In this document: in pieces, positions 51,463 through 60,169 of the stretch
Numbering within the stretch: the stretch's first letter is position 1
How the letters are laid out: every line of letters starts with the position of its first letter
NCBI RefSeq assembly: GCF_006738645.1
Contig: NZ_AP019700.1
Location: 3,360,001-3,424,000, forward strand
Source of the DNA: Stella humosa
GTDB taxonomy: Bacteria; Pseudomonadota; Alphaproteobacteria; ATCC43930; Allostellaceae
Direction of reading: 5' to 3'
Length of the DNA: 64,000 nucleotides
Notes under the pieces: model-generated
The model's input: only the letters and a program-made list of their open reading frames with translations
Databases searched by the model: none
What the model was told of the DNA's origin: nothing
Translations under genes and position numbers: made by a program

Positions 51463-52677
51463 TCAGAAGTCGAATGCCGAGGCGCCGCCAGCCGCACCCG
51501 TCGCAAGCCGCGGGGCCAGGCGGTGGAACAGCGGCAGGGCGGCGGCACCGAGGGCGGGCGTCTCCGGCCCCAGGCCAGCCTCGATCAGGCGCGGCATGGC
51601 GCGGCCCGGGCGGGCGGCGACGCTGGGCGGCAAGGGTTCAAGCCGGGCGAGGAAGGTCCGACGCATGGCCGGGGGCAGCAGGCCGCCGAGGATGACGGTC
51701 TCCGGGTCCAGCAGGTTCTCGATGTTGGCGAGCGCCGCGCGGAAATGGCCCGCGGCATCGCTTAGCCAGGCGTCGAGCGTCGGCTCGCCGGCCAGGAAGG
51801 CGGCCTCCAGCCGGGCCGGGTCGATGTCGGAGGCGTCCGCGTCCGGGCCGGCCACCGCGGCATGGGCGGCGGCCAGGGAGACATAGCGTTCCAGGCACCC
51901 GTGGTTGCCGCAGAGGCAGGGCCGGCCGCCGGGCACGACCACCATGTGGCCCAGTTCGCCCGCCCGGCCGCCCGCCCCGCGATGGGGCTGGCCGCCGGTG
52001 ATGATGCCGGCCCCCAGGCCGACGCCGAAATAGACATAGACGAAGTCCCGCAAGTCGCGCCCGGCACCATAGAGCCGCTCGCCGACGGCGGCGGCCGTCG
52101 CGTCGTTCTCGACCAGGACCGGCATCTCCAGCAGCGCCGACAGCCGTTCGGTCAGGGGGAAGCCGTCCCAGGCCGGCAGGCTGGTGGGGCCGAAGGAGAC
52201 GGGGCTGCCGGCCTCGAACAGGGTCGGCATGACGACGCCCGCCCCCAGGATGCGGGCCCCCTCCACGCGGCCCGCCCGCCGCAGGCGGGCGACCGCATCG
52301 GCCATCAGCGGCAATGCCGCGGCCGGCGTCGGGGCGGCGGTGGCGATCTCCACCTCGGCGCGGCGCTCGCCGGCCAGGTCGACGAGGACGGCAACCAGCC
52401 GACGGTGGTCCAGCGACAGGCCGATGGTGAAGCCGCCGCCGGGGTTGATCGCCAGTTCGATCGGCGGCTGGCCGCGCCCGCCCGTCCGCCGGCCGGATGC
52501 CACCAGCAGCCCCGCGCCCAGCAGCTCCTCGGCGATGTTGGACACCGTCTGCGCCGACAGGCCGGTCGCCCGCGCGATCTCGGCGCGCGAGATGGCGCCG
52601 CTGGTCCGCACGGTCTCGACCACCACCCGGCGGTTGTAGCTGCGTGCATGCTCGAGGTTGGTCCCGGCCAGGGCCAT
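51463..52677 (-). CDS. ROK family transcriptional repressor (NagC/Mlc/XylR type)
   Basis: Regulator of 404 aa. The N-terminal winged helix-turn-helix is at about residues 20-75 ('GAISRAEIARATGLSAQTVSNIAEELLGAGLL'). The ROK sugar-binding domain follows with 'VENDATAAAVGERLYGAG', 'GVGLGAGIITGGQPHRGAGGRAGELGHMVV', and the zinc motif 'CLCGNHGCLERYVS'. It faces the sugar operon across 99 nt that contain a palindrome, so it most likely represses that operon and itself until its sugar or sugar phosphate binds. Confidence 0.93.
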   Translation of the reverse strand: MALAGTNLEHARSYNRRVVVETVRTSGAISRAEIARATGLSAQTVSNIAEELLGAGLLVASGRRTGGRGQPPIELAINPGGGFTIGLSLDHRRLVAVLVDLAGERRAEVEIATAAPTPAAALPLMADAVARLRRAGRVEGARILGAGVVMPTLFEAGSPVSFGPTSLPAWDGFPLTERLSALLEMPVLVENDATAAAVGERLYGAGRDLRDFVYVYFGVGLGAGIITGGQPHRGAGGRAGELGHMVVVPGGRPCLCGNHGCLERYVSLAAAHAAVAGPDADASDIDPARLEAAFLAGEPTLDAWLSDAAGHFRAALANIENLLDPETVILGGLLPPAMRRTFLARLEPLPPSVAARPGRAMPRLIEAGLGPETPALGAAALPLFHRLAPRLATGAAGGASAFDF

Positions 52678-52702
52678 TCGATCCGTTCCCGCGAAATCCC
52701 GC

Positions 52703-52745
52703 TTGCAGACTGGGTGAGTCCGACGCTTAAATCAATTTGATTGAT
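52703..52745 (+). promoter_or_regulatory. Promoter and palindromic operator of the sugar catabolic operon
   Basis: TTGCAG (52703-52708) and TTAAAT (52727-52732) are 18 nt apart and look like a sigma-70 promoter. Overlapping and just past the -10 is ATCAAT-TTG-ATTGAT (52731-52745), a perfect palindrome that also contains the 11-bp ATCAA-T-TTGAT. An AT-rich palindrome on the -10 of the operon, next to a ROK repressor gene, is a good operator candidate. Binding is inferred. Confidence 0.45.
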
Positions 52746-52776
52746 GAATTCGGGCCCGGCCCTGGGAGAGCAATCC

Positions 52777-54021
52777 ATGACCCGTTCGACGCTGCCCGTC
52801 CTGCGCATCGGCTTCATCGGTTCGGGCTTCATGGCCCGCTTCCACCTGCAGTCGCTGACGGGCGTGCGCAACGCCGTGGTGGCCGGCGTCTACAGCACCA
52901 CGGCCAAGCGCCGGGAGGCCTTCGCGGCCGAGGCCAACCGCCTCGACCTCGGCCCCTGCACGCCCTACGACAGCATCGAGGCGATGCTGCGCTCCGGCCA
53001 AGTCGACGCGGTGTGGATCGCCAACCCCAACTATGCCCGGCTGGAGGCGATGGAGGAGATCCATCGCCTGGTGAAGGCCGGTGCCACGCCCTTGCGCGCG
53101 GTCGCCTGCGAGAAGCCGCTGGCGCGCACGCTGGGCGACGCCCGGCGCATGCTGGCGCTGGTCGAGGATTGCGGCCTGCTGCACGGATACCTGGAGAACC
53201 AGGTGTTCTCGACCGCCGTGCAACGCGGCCACGAGATCATCTGGCGGCGCGCCGTGCCGAATGCCGGGCGGCCGTACCTCGCCCGCGCGGCCGAGGAGCA
53301 TAGCGGCCCGCACGAGCCCTGGTTCTGGCAGGGCGAGCAGCAGGGCGGCGGCGTGCTGTCGGACATGATGTGCCACAGCGTCGAGGTCGCCCGATTTCTG
53401 CTGAGCGCGCCCGGCGAGGCGCGCGGCGCCATGCGCCTGGTGTCGGCCAACGCCACCGTCGCCAACCTCAAATGGACCCGTCCGGAATACGCCCGCAAGC
53501 TGTCGGCCGCCATGGGCGGGGTCGACTACACCAAGCGCCCGTCCGAGGATTTCGCGCGCGGAATCCTGACCCTGGAAGACCCCGACGGCAACGTCGCAAT
53601 GATCGAGGCGACGACGTCCTGGGCCTATGTCGGGCCGGGCCTCCGCATCAACCTGGAGCTGCTGGGGCCGGAATACGCGATGGAGTTCAGCTCGCTCAAC
53701 ACGGGCCTGAAGATCTTCCTGTCGCGCGGCGTCATCGGGACCGAGGGCGAGGACCTGGTCGAGAAGCAGAATGCCGAGCAGGGGCTGATGCCGGTCCTGG
53801 ACGACGAGGCCGGCATCTACGGCTACACGCTGGAGAACCGCCACATGGTGGAGCATTTCCGCCGCGGCCAGCAGCCGATGGAAACCTTCGACGATGGCGT
53901 GGCCGTGGTCGAGATGCTGATGGCGCTCTACCGCTCGGCCGAGCTGGGCCAGACCGTGACGCTGCCCGACGAGAACCTGGAGACCTACGTGCCGGTGGTG
54001 GCGCGGCCCGCCGGCCGATAG
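52777..54021 (+). CDS. Gfo/Idh/MocA family oxidoreductase
   Basis: NAD(P)-dependent sugar or cyclitol dehydrogenase of 414 aa. ATG 52777 has GGAGAG 7 nt upstream; a TTG at 52741 lies inside the operator palindrome and is unlikely. The Rossmann nucleotide motif is 'IGFIGSGFMARFHLQ' (about residues 10-24), and the family lysine motif is 'CEKPLART' near residue 111. The C-terminal beta-sheet substrate domain holds 'GGGVLSDMMCHSVEVARFLL', with the Asp/His expected at the active site. It heads the operon, before its binding protein. Candidate substrates are inositols, glucosides or amino sugars. Confidence 0.92.
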   Translation: MTRSTLPVLRIGFIGSGFMARFHLQSLTGVRNAVVAGVYSTTAKRREAFAAEANRLDLGPCTPYDSIEAMLRSGQVDAVWIANPNYARLEAMEEIHRLVKAGATPLRAVACEKPLARTLGDARRMLALVEDCGLLHGYLENQVFSTAVQRGHEIIWRRAVPNAGRPYLARAAEEHSGPHEPWFWQGEQQGGGVLSDMMCHSVEVARFLLSAPGEARGAMRLVSANATVANLKWTRPEYARKLSAAMGGVDYTKRPSEDFARGILTLEDPDGNVAMIEATTSWAYVGPGLRINLELLGPEYAMEFSSLNTGLKIFLSRGVIGTEGEDLVEKQNAEQGLMPVLDDEAGIYGYTLENRHMVEHFRRGQQPMETFDDGVAVVEMLMALYRSAELGQTVTLPDENLETYVPVVARPAGR

Positions 54022-54083
54022 GCGTCCGGCCAAAGGGCCGACGCCGCCCAAGAAGCCCCGCGCGCCAGCAGGAGAGGCCAACG

Positions 54084-55304
54084 ATGAGGAAGACGATTGC
54101 GACCTGGGTCGGCGCCGCCGGCCTGACGCTGACGCTCGCCGCCGGGGCGGCCGGCCAGACCCTGAAGATCACTTACCCCGGCTGGGACAGCAAGGAGCAG
54201 GAGCGCGAGGTCACCGCGATCTTCGCCGCGTACGAGAAGCAGAACCCGGGCGTGAAGATCGAGCTGATCTCGACCCCGTTCCCGGTGATGAAGCAGAAGC
54301 TGGTGGTCTCGCTGCGCTCTGGCGATGCGCCGGACCTGGGCTATCTCGACGGCCGCTGGCTGCCGGAACTGCAGGCCGCGGGCTTCCTGGCCGACGTGAC
54401 GGCGCAGGCCAACGCGCTCGACCGCAAGGACTGGTATCCGGCCGCCTGGGAGCCGGCCACCATCGACGGCAAGGTCTATGGCATCCCCGACCGCGTCGAC
54501 CCGTGGATGGTCTACTACAACACCGATCTGTTCAAGGCGGCCGGCGTCGACCGCTTTCCCGAGACCACCGACGAGCTGGTGGCGGCCGGCAAGAAGATCA
54601 CCGGCAACGGCGTCCATGCCTGGGGCCTGATCGGCACCAACGACGCCACCTTCATCGGCCGCTACCTCAACATCCTCTATGCCTTCCACGGCAACCTGCT
54701 GTCGCCCGACGGCAAGAAGGCCGTCGTCAACGACGCCAACGGCGTGGCCGCACTCGCCTTCTACACCGACCTCCTGATCAAGCACGGGATCGCCCAGCCC
54801 TCGGCCGTGGGCAACAACCACAACGACGTCCGCCAGCTTTTCATGACCAAGCAGGTGGCGATGATCATCGACGGCCCTTGGGCGCGCGGCACGCTGCGCG
54901 AGATGGCGCCGACGGTGAACTGGTCGGTCGGGCGCATCCCGGCAGCGCCGGGCAAGGAACCGCGCTTCACCATGACGTCGTGGCACTACACGACCTTTGC
55001 CGCCGGCAAGAACCAGGCGGCCGTCGCCAAGCTGGTCGCCTACCTGGTGCAGCCCGAGAACCAGGCGCGCAGCGTCGTCACCCTGCCCGCCCGCCAGTCG
55101 GCCGCCGCCCTGCCGCGCTTCCAGACCGACGAGTACAAACCCTGGGTGGCAGCATTGCCGGCCGGCCGCGCCTTCCCCATCACCGACCGCTTCAGCGAGA
55201 TCGCCGACATCGTCGGCAAGTCGGTGCAGGAGGTGCTTGCCAAGCGCAAGGACGCCAAGGCCGCGGCCGACGAGGCGGCGGCGCGTATCGATAAGCTGCT
55301 GTAG
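54084..55304 (+). CDS. Extracellular sugar-type solute-binding protein (family 1)
   Basis: Periplasmic binding protein of 406 aa. Start 54084 has GGAGAGG 7 nt upstream. A Sec signal peptide (about residues 1-24, 'LAAGAAGQ') is followed by 'LKITYPGWDSKEQEREVTAIFAAYEKQNPGVKIELI', the standard N-lobe start of UgpB/MalE-like proteins. 'VYGIPDRVDPWMVYYNTDLFKAAGVDRFPET' and 'QVAMIIDGPWARGT' are also typical. It supplies specificity for the two permeases downstream. The operon's dehydrogenases, isomerase and kinase point to a sugar or amino-sugar ligand. Confidence 0.93.
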   Translation: MRKTIATWVGAAGLTLTLAAGAAGQTLKITYPGWDSKEQEREVTAIFAAYEKQNPGVKIELISTPFPVMKQKLVVSLRSGDAPDLGYLDGRWLPELQAAGFLADVTAQANALDRKDWYPAAWEPATIDGKVYGIPDRVDPWMVYYNTDLFKAAGVDRFPETTDELVAAGKKITGNGVHAWGLIGTNDATFIGRYLNILYAFHGNLLSPDGKKAVVNDANGVAALAFYTDLLIKHGIAQPSAVGNNHNDVRQLFMTKQVAMIIDGPWARGTLREMAPTVNWSVGRIPAAPGKEPRFTMTSWHYTTFAAGKNQAAVAKLVAYLVQPENQARSVVTLPARQSAAALPRFQTDEYKPWVAALPAGRAFPITDRFSEIADIVGKSVQEVLAKRKDAKAAADEAAARIDKLL

Positions 55305-55326
55305 CGGCGGCACAGCTCCAGCGTCC

Positions 55327-55365
55327 CTCGACTGCTCGTTTCGCGCAGCGCAGCGAGCAGTCGAG
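55327..55365 (+). terminator. 12-bp perfect hairpin after the binding-protein gene
   Basis: CTCGACTGCTCG (55327-55338) pairs with CGAGCAGTCGAG (55354-55365) around a 15-nt loop, 22 nt after the binding-protein stop. No T-tract follows and the operon continues, so it probably protects or attenuates the mRNA and sets a higher yield of binding protein than of permease, a common feature of ABC operons. Confidence 0.55.
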
Positions 55366-55415
55366 TGACCCGCCGGCGGCAACAACCGACCAACCGCGAA
55401 CAACGACAGGCGCCC

Positions 55416-56459
55416 ATGAACAAGGACCGTATCCGCATCGCCATGCTCGGCACCGGCTTCATCGCCGAGTTCCGGGCCCAGGTCTATGCCCGGATGCCGG
55501 GCGCCGAGGTGGTGGCGGTACTGGGCCGCGACCCGGAGAAGACCGCTGCCTTCGCCCAGCGGAACGGCATCGGCGTGGCGGCGACCGACCTGGAGGAACT
55601 GCTTCGCTCCACCGATTTCGACGCGGTCGACCTGTGCCTGCCCAACCACCTGCACCGCGACGCCGGCGTGCGCATGGCCGAGGCCGGCAAGCATATCCTG
55701 TGCGAGAAGCCGCTGGGTCGCACCGCGGCCGAGGGCCAGGACATGCTGGACGCGGCCGAGCGTGCCGGCATCGTCCATGCCTATGGCGAGAACATGATCT
55801 ACTCGCCGGACTTCCAGGAGATCCTGGCGGTCATCGAGCGCGGCGTGATCGGCAAGCCGCTATGGATGCGCGGGCGCGAGGCGCATTTCGGGCCGCACTC
55901 GCCCTGGTTCTGGCAGCGCGACCTGGCCGGCGGCGGGGCGCTGATCGACATGGGCTGCCACCTGATCGGCATCTTCAACCTGGCCCTCAAGCAGCAGGCG
56001 ACCAAGGTCTTCTGCCATGCCCCGACCCTGCACCATAAGACCGACTGTGAGGACAACGCGCTCGCCATCCTGAAGTACCCCGGCGGCACCGTCGGCCAGT
56101 GCGAGGCGTCCTGGACGCAGCGCGGCGGCATGGCAGTTGCCTTCGAGGCCTGCGGCGACGAGGGCACCATCGTCTATGACCGCTCCGGCCTGTCGCAGCC
56201 GATCAAGGTCTTCGCCCGCAATGCCCAGACCCGCTATTTCAGCGAGAAGGTGGAACATGACCGCGGCTGGCTGTTCCCGACGGTCGAGGAGTATCGCCGC
56301 TACGGCTACTACGACCAGATCGCCCATTTCCTGGACTGCATCCGCTCGGGCAAGCCGCCGCTGCTGACCTTCCGCGAGGGCGTGGCGGTCAACCACGTGA
56401 TGGATGCGTGCTACGCGTCCGCCCGGTCCGGCGGCTGGGAAGCGGTGCCGGCCGCATGA
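55416..56459 (+). CDS. Gfo/Idh/MocA family oxidoreductase (second in operon)
   Basis: NAD(P)-dependent dehydrogenase of 347 aa. The cofactor motif is 'IAMLGTGFIAEFRAQ' (residues 8-22) and the family lysine lies in 'ILCEKPLGRT' near residue 97. 'GGGALIDMGCHLIGIFNLAL' and 'EDNALAILKYPGGTVGQCEASW' follow in the substrate domain. It is distinct from the first dehydrogenase of the operon (52777-54021) and about 67 residues shorter. Two such enzymes together suggest an oxidation and a later reduction, as in scyllo/myo-inositol or 3-keto-sugar routes. It overlaps the next permease gene by ATGA. Confidence 0.92.
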   Translation: MNKDRIRIAMLGTGFIAEFRAQVYARMPGAEVVAVLGRDPEKTAAFAQRNGIGVAATDLEELLRSTDFDAVDLCLPNHLHRDAGVRMAEAGKHILCEKPLGRTAAEGQDMLDAAERAGIVHAYGENMIYSPDFQEILAVIERGVIGKPLWMRGREAHFGPHSPWFWQRDLAGGGALIDMGCHLIGIFNLALKQQATKVFCHAPTLHHKTDCEDNALAILKYPGGTVGQCEASWTQRGGMAVAFEACGDEGTIVYDRSGLSQPIKVFARNAQTRYFSEKVEHDRGWLFPTVEEYRRYGYYDQIAHFLDCIRSGKPPLLTFREGVAVNHVMDACYASARSGGWEAVPAA

Positions 56460-57370
56460 TCCTCGGCCGGTTCCGCAGGCGGCTGGCGATCGGCACGGGG
56501 CGGACGGCGCTGGGCTATCTCTTCGCCGCCCCGCTGCTGGTCGTGCTGACCGTCGCCGTGCTGCTGCCGGCCCTCTACAACACCGGCGTCGCCTTCTTTC
56601 GCTACAACGCCACGCGCGACACCTGGCGCTACAACGGCTTCGACAATTTCGTCGGCCTGTTCCAGTCCGATGCCTTCTGGAACTCGTTCTGGGTGACGCT
56701 GATCTGGGTCGCGGGCAATGTCGGCCTGCAACTGGTGGCGGGCTTCTGGATCGCGCTGGCGCTGAACCGCATCGTGCGCTTCCGCGGCGCCTTCAGCGCG
56801 GTGCTGCTGATCCCGTGGGTGTCGTCCTTCGTCGTCGTCGCCGTGCTGTTCCTGTGGATCTACCACCCGCAGCTAGGCGTGCTGAACGACCTGCTGCTGA
56901 AGCTGGGGCTCGTATCCAAGCCGGTCGCGTGGCTGTCCTCGCCCGAGTTGGCCCAGGTGTCGCTGATCATGGCCAATAGCTGGAAGTTCTTCCCGCTCGT
57001 TATGATCACGCTCTTCACCGGCCTGCAGGACGTGCCGGGCGAGGTGCTGGAGGCGGCCGAGATCGACGGCGCCGGGCGCTTCCAGACCTTGTGGCGGATC
57101 GTCGTGCCGCTGCTGGCGCCCTCGATCGCCACGGCCGTGCTGCTGTCCACCATCTGGGGCTACAACAGCTTCACCCTGCCGATCATCATGACGGCCGGCG
57201 GGCCGCTCGGCTCGACCGAGATCATGGGCCTCTACATCTACAAGCTGGCCTTCGACGCCTTCGACTTCGGCGGGGCGGCGGCAGCCTCGATCGTGCTGTT
57301 CGTCCAGATCCTGGCGATGGTGGCGCTCTATCTGCGCTTCGCCGACCGCGAACTGGCGCCGGCCGGATGA
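56456..57370 (+). CDS. Carbohydrate ABC transporter permease, MalF/UgpA-like
   Basis: Inner-membrane permease of 304 aa, six helices. It starts at the ATGA overlap with the dehydrogenase stop. 'LGYLFAAPLLVVLTVAVLLPALYNTGVAFFRYN' is the first helix region, 'GVLNDLLLKLGLVSKPVAWLSSPELA' the usual periplasmic loop, and 'GEVLEAAEIDGAGRFQTLWRI' the EAA loop near residues 198-218. It should form the channel with the following MalG-like protein; no ATPase gene accompanies the pair. Confidence 0.93.
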   Translation: MILGRFRRRLAIGTGRTALGYLFAAPLLVVLTVAVLLPALYNTGVAFFRYNATRDTWRYNGFDNFVGLFQSDAFWNSFWVTLIWVAGNVGLQLVAGFWIALALNRIVRFRGAFSAVLLIPWVSSFVVVAVLFLWIYHPQLGVLNDLLLKLGLVSKPVAWLSSPELAQVSLIMANSWKFFPLVMITLFTGLQDVPGEVLEAAEIDGAGRFQTLWRIVVPLLAPSIATAVLLSTIWGYNSFTLPIIMTAGGPLGSTEIMGLYIYKLAFDAFDFGGAAAASIVLFVQILAMVALYLRFADRELAPAG

Positions 57371-58209
57371 GCGGACGGTCGCGCACTGCGCCGGGCCTGA
57401 CGGCGCTGGCCTATGTCTTCCTCGGCCTGACGACGGTGGTGGTCGCCTTCCCCTATCTCTGGATGGTGGCGACCAGCGTGAAGCCGATCGAGGAGTTCTT
57501 CACCTACCCGCTGCAATGGCTGCCGGCGGCGCCGACCGCCCGCCACTACCTGGCGGTGCTGGAGGACAGCCGGTTCCTGCGCGCGCTCCTCAACAGCACC
57601 ATCGTCGCCACCGTGGTGACGGCGATCAGCATCGCCCTGGCGGTCCCGGCCGCCTATGGGCTGGTGCGGCTGGCGGGGCAGCGCGGGCGGCCGATGTTGA
57701 TCGCCATCCTGTCGGCGCAGTTCTTCCCGCCGATGATCTTCTTCATCCCGTTCTACATCCTGCTGGCGCAGGTGAAGCTGCTGAACACGCTGACGGGGCT
57801 CGTCTTCGCCTACCTGTCGGTGACGCTGCCGATCTGCACCTGGATGGTGGCGACCTCGCTGCGCGCGCTGCCGCGCGAGCTGGAGGAAGCCGCCCGCATC
57901 GACGGCTGCTCGGACGTGCAGATCATCTGGCGCATCGTCCTGCCGATCGCCAGACCCGGCATCATCACGGCCGGCATCTTCGCCTTCGTGCTGGCCTGGC
58001 AGGAATACATCTTCGCGCTGCTCTACACGACGACGCCGGCCGCCCAGACCGCGCCGGTGCTGATGTTCTATTACCTGGGCCAGCACCAGATCGACTATGG
58101 CCGGCTGATGGCCGCCTCGGTGCTGCTCAGCCTGCCGATCGCGCTGCCGTTCGCGATCATCCAGCGTCACTACCGGCAGGGACGCAACGAAGGCGGAGTG
58201 AAGGGATGA
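57367..58209 (+). CDS. Carbohydrate ABC transporter permease, MalG-like
   Basis: Partner permease of 280 aa. The first helix ends in 'FPYLWMVATSVKPIEEFF', and 'RFLRALLNSTIVATVVTAISIALAVPAAYGLVRL' is typical of MalG. The EAA loop is 'RELEEAARIDGCSDVQIIWRI' near residues 172-192. Start and stop overlap the neighbouring genes (ATGA at both ends), so it is tightly coupled to the first permease and to the SIS-domain gene. Confidence 0.93.
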   Translation: MSGRSRTAPGLTALAYVFLGLTTVVVAFPYLWMVATSVKPIEEFFTYPLQWLPAAPTARHYLAVLEDSRFLRALLNSTIVATVVTAISIALAVPAAYGLVRLAGQRGRPMLIAILSAQFFPPMIFFIPFYILLAQVKLLNTLTGLVFAYLSVTLPICTWMVATSLRALPRELEEAARIDGCSDVQIIWRIVLPIARPGIITAGIFAFVLAWQEYIFALLYTTTPAAQTAPVLMFYYLGQHQIDYGRLMAASVLLSLPIALPFAIIQRHYRQGRNEGGVKG

Positions 58210-59246
58210 CGATGGACATGGCCACCGACGATCCGGTGGCCGACTATATCCGCGAGCAGCCGGCGGTGGTCGCGGCCACGCTGTCCGCCGCCCGCGCGGA
58301 GCTGACCAGCTGGTCGCCAACCGCGCGCGGCGTGGTGCTGGTCGGCTCCGGCTCGTCGATGAACGCCATCCTGGCAACCGCCCCCAGCTTTGCCGCGGCC
58401 GGGCGCGGGCCGGTGCTGGCGCGCAACCCGACGGCCTTCATCGCCGAGGCGGCAACGCTGGCCGGCTGGGCCGGCCTGGCCGTGATCCTGTCGCAGTCCG
58501 GCGCCAGCCGCACGACGATCGCGGCGGCCGAGGCCGCGCGCGCGGCCGGCATGGCCGTGCTGATCGTCACCGGCGACGGCGCCAGCCCGATCGCAGCACT
58601 CGGCCTGCCGATGGTCGTCATGCCGATCGGAGCCGAGCCCATCGGGCCCAAGACCAAGGGCTTCGGGGCCAGCATCGCCGCCATGCTGGCGGTGGCCGAG
58701 CGGCTTGGCGCGCCGCTGCCGGGGCTGCCCGGCCTGGAGACCGCCCTGGCCGACGCCGTCGAGCCGGCGCGAGCGGCAATGGAGCGGTTCGCCACGGCCG
58801 TGCCGGCCCTCGACTTCCTGATGGTGGCGGGCCAGGGCCGGCTGCTGGGCATCGCCGTCGAGGGCTCGCTGAAGGTGGCCGAGATGGCCGGCATCCCGGC
58901 CGGCGGCTTCGATACGGAGGAGGCGCTGCATGGCCGTTTCCACGGCCTGACGCAGAACAGCGCCGCCATCTTCCTGACCGCCGACGCGGCCGAACGGGCG
59001 GAGGCCGCGCGGGCCGTGGCCGTGCTGGGCAGCCTCGGCATCCAGGCCGGCACGATCGACGCGGCCGGCAGTCCGGGTCTATGCCCCGTGCCCGCCCTGC
59101 CGGCGCCGTTCCAGCCCCTGGCGGCCGTCATCCCGCTGCAATGGCTGGCCTATCACTTGGCGCGCGGGCGCGGCATCCAGCCGGATCAGATGCGCTATCC
59201 CGGCCTTTCGCAGAAGCTGGCGATCAAGACGGACCAGCAGCCCTGA
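58206..59246 (+). CDS. SIS domain sugar-phosphate isomerase/deaminase-like protein
   Basis: Protein of 346 aa with two SIS domains, as in the isomerase half of GlmS and in FrlB/AgaS-type enzymes. Domain 1 shows 'GVVLVGSGSSMNAILAT' (about residues 41-57) and 'AVILSQSGASRTTIAAAEAA', the phosphate-binding Ser cluster. Domain 2 shows 'GIAVEGSLKVAEMAGIPAGGFDTEEALHG', with the Glu and His of the GlmS isomerase site. No glutaminase domain is present. Probable reaction: isomerisation or deamination of an amino-sugar or fructosamine phosphate made by the neighbouring kinase. Confidence 0.88.
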   Translation: MTMDMATDDPVADYIREQPAVVAATLSAARAELTSWSPTARGVVLVGSGSSMNAILATAPSFAAAGRGPVLARNPTAFIAEAATLAGWAGLAVILSQSGASRTTIAAAEAARAAGMAVLIVTGDGASPIAALGLPMVVMPIGAEPIGPKTKGFGASIAAMLAVAERLGAPLPGLPGLETALADAVEPARAAMERFATAVPALDFLMVAGQGRLLGIAVEGSLKVAEMAGIPAGGFDTEEALHGRFHGLTQNSAAIFLTADAAERAEAARAVAVLGSLGIQAGTIDAAGSPGLCPVPALPAPFQPLAAVIPLQWLAYHLARGRGIQPDQMRYPGLSQKLAIKTDQQP

Positions 59247-60169
59247 TGCGTTCGGCCATCGGCATCGACATCGGCGGCACCGCGATCAAGCTGGGACTGG
59301 TCGCCAGCGACGGGCGGGTGCTGGCACGCCGGCAGTTCCCCTTCGACCGCGCGCTCGGCTTCGAGGCACTGGCCGATGCCATCGCCACTGCCGCGAAAGC
59401 CGTCGCCACCGGCCATGCGGCGGTGGGCGTCGGTATCTCGACGCCGGGCTATGCCGACCGCCGCGACGGCACGCTGATCGACGGCACCGCCAACGTGCCG
59501 GCGCTGGCCGGGCGCTCGCTGCCGGCCGCACTGGGCAGCCGGCTCGGCCTGCCGGCCGTCATCGAGAACGACGGCACGGCCGCCACCTTGGCCGAACTGC
59601 GCTTCGGCGCGGGAAAAGCCTTTCGCCGGTTCGCACTGATCGCCATCGGCACCGGCATCGGCGGCGGCATCGCCATCGATGGCCGGGTCGTCACCGGCAA
59701 TGCCGGCGAGCCACCGGAACTGGGGGCCATGGTGCTGGATGCCGAGGGCGAGCGGAACTACAGCAGCCTGCCCGGCACCTTCGAGCATCTGGCTGCTGCC
59801 GATGGGTTCCTGGCGGCGCACCGCCGGCTGTCGCCGGCCGACCCGGCGCCCTCCGTCGCGGCCCTTTTCCAGCGGGACGATGCCGCGGCCGCCGCCGCCA
59901 TCGACGCCACCGCCCGGCGCATCGCCCAGGCGCTCGGGTCGATGATCAACCTGCTGAATCTGGAAGCCTGCCTGCTGGGCGGCGGCGTGTCGGAGGCCGG
60001 CGCCAGCCTGCTCGACGCGGTCGGCCGCCACCTGCCGGATTTCACCTGGCCCCTGCTGCTGGCGCGCTGCCGCCTGCTGCCGGCCGCACTCGGCAACGAT
60101 GCCGGGCTGGTGGGCGCGGCCGCCCTGGCGCTCGACCAGGCAAGGTCAACCGAGCCGGGCCAGGCGTAG
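59246..60169 (+). CDS. ROK family sugar kinase lacking the zinc motif
   Basis: Sugar kinase of 307 aa. The phosphate-1 loop is 'IGIDIGGTAIKLGLV' (residues 5-19), and the catalytic Asp is in 'VIENDGTAATLAELRFGAG' near residue 112. The second phosphate loop is 'AIGTGIGGGIAIDG', and 'CLLGGGVSEAG' is the adenosine motif. Most ROK kinases have a His and a CxCGxxGCxE zinc site after the 'AGE' motif; here that stretch reads 'AGEPPELGAMVLDAEGERN' and both are missing. It is likely still active, with an altered sugar site. Its 3' end overlaps the convergent hpnG by 24 bp. Confidence 0.9.
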   Translation: MRSAIGIDIGGTAIKLGLVASDGRVLARRQFPFDRALGFEALADAIATAAKAVATGHAAVGVGISTPGYADRRDGTLIDGTANVPALAGRSLPAALGSRLGLPAVIENDGTAATLAELRFGAGKAFRRFALIAIGTGIGGGIAIDGRVVTGNAGEPPELGAMVLDAEGERNYSSLPGTFEHLAAADGFLAAHRRLSPADPAPSVAALFQRDDAAAAAAIDATARRIAQALGSMINLLNLEACLLGGGVSEAGASLLDAVGRHLPDFTWPLLLARCRLLPAALGNDAGLVGAAALALDQARSTEPGQA

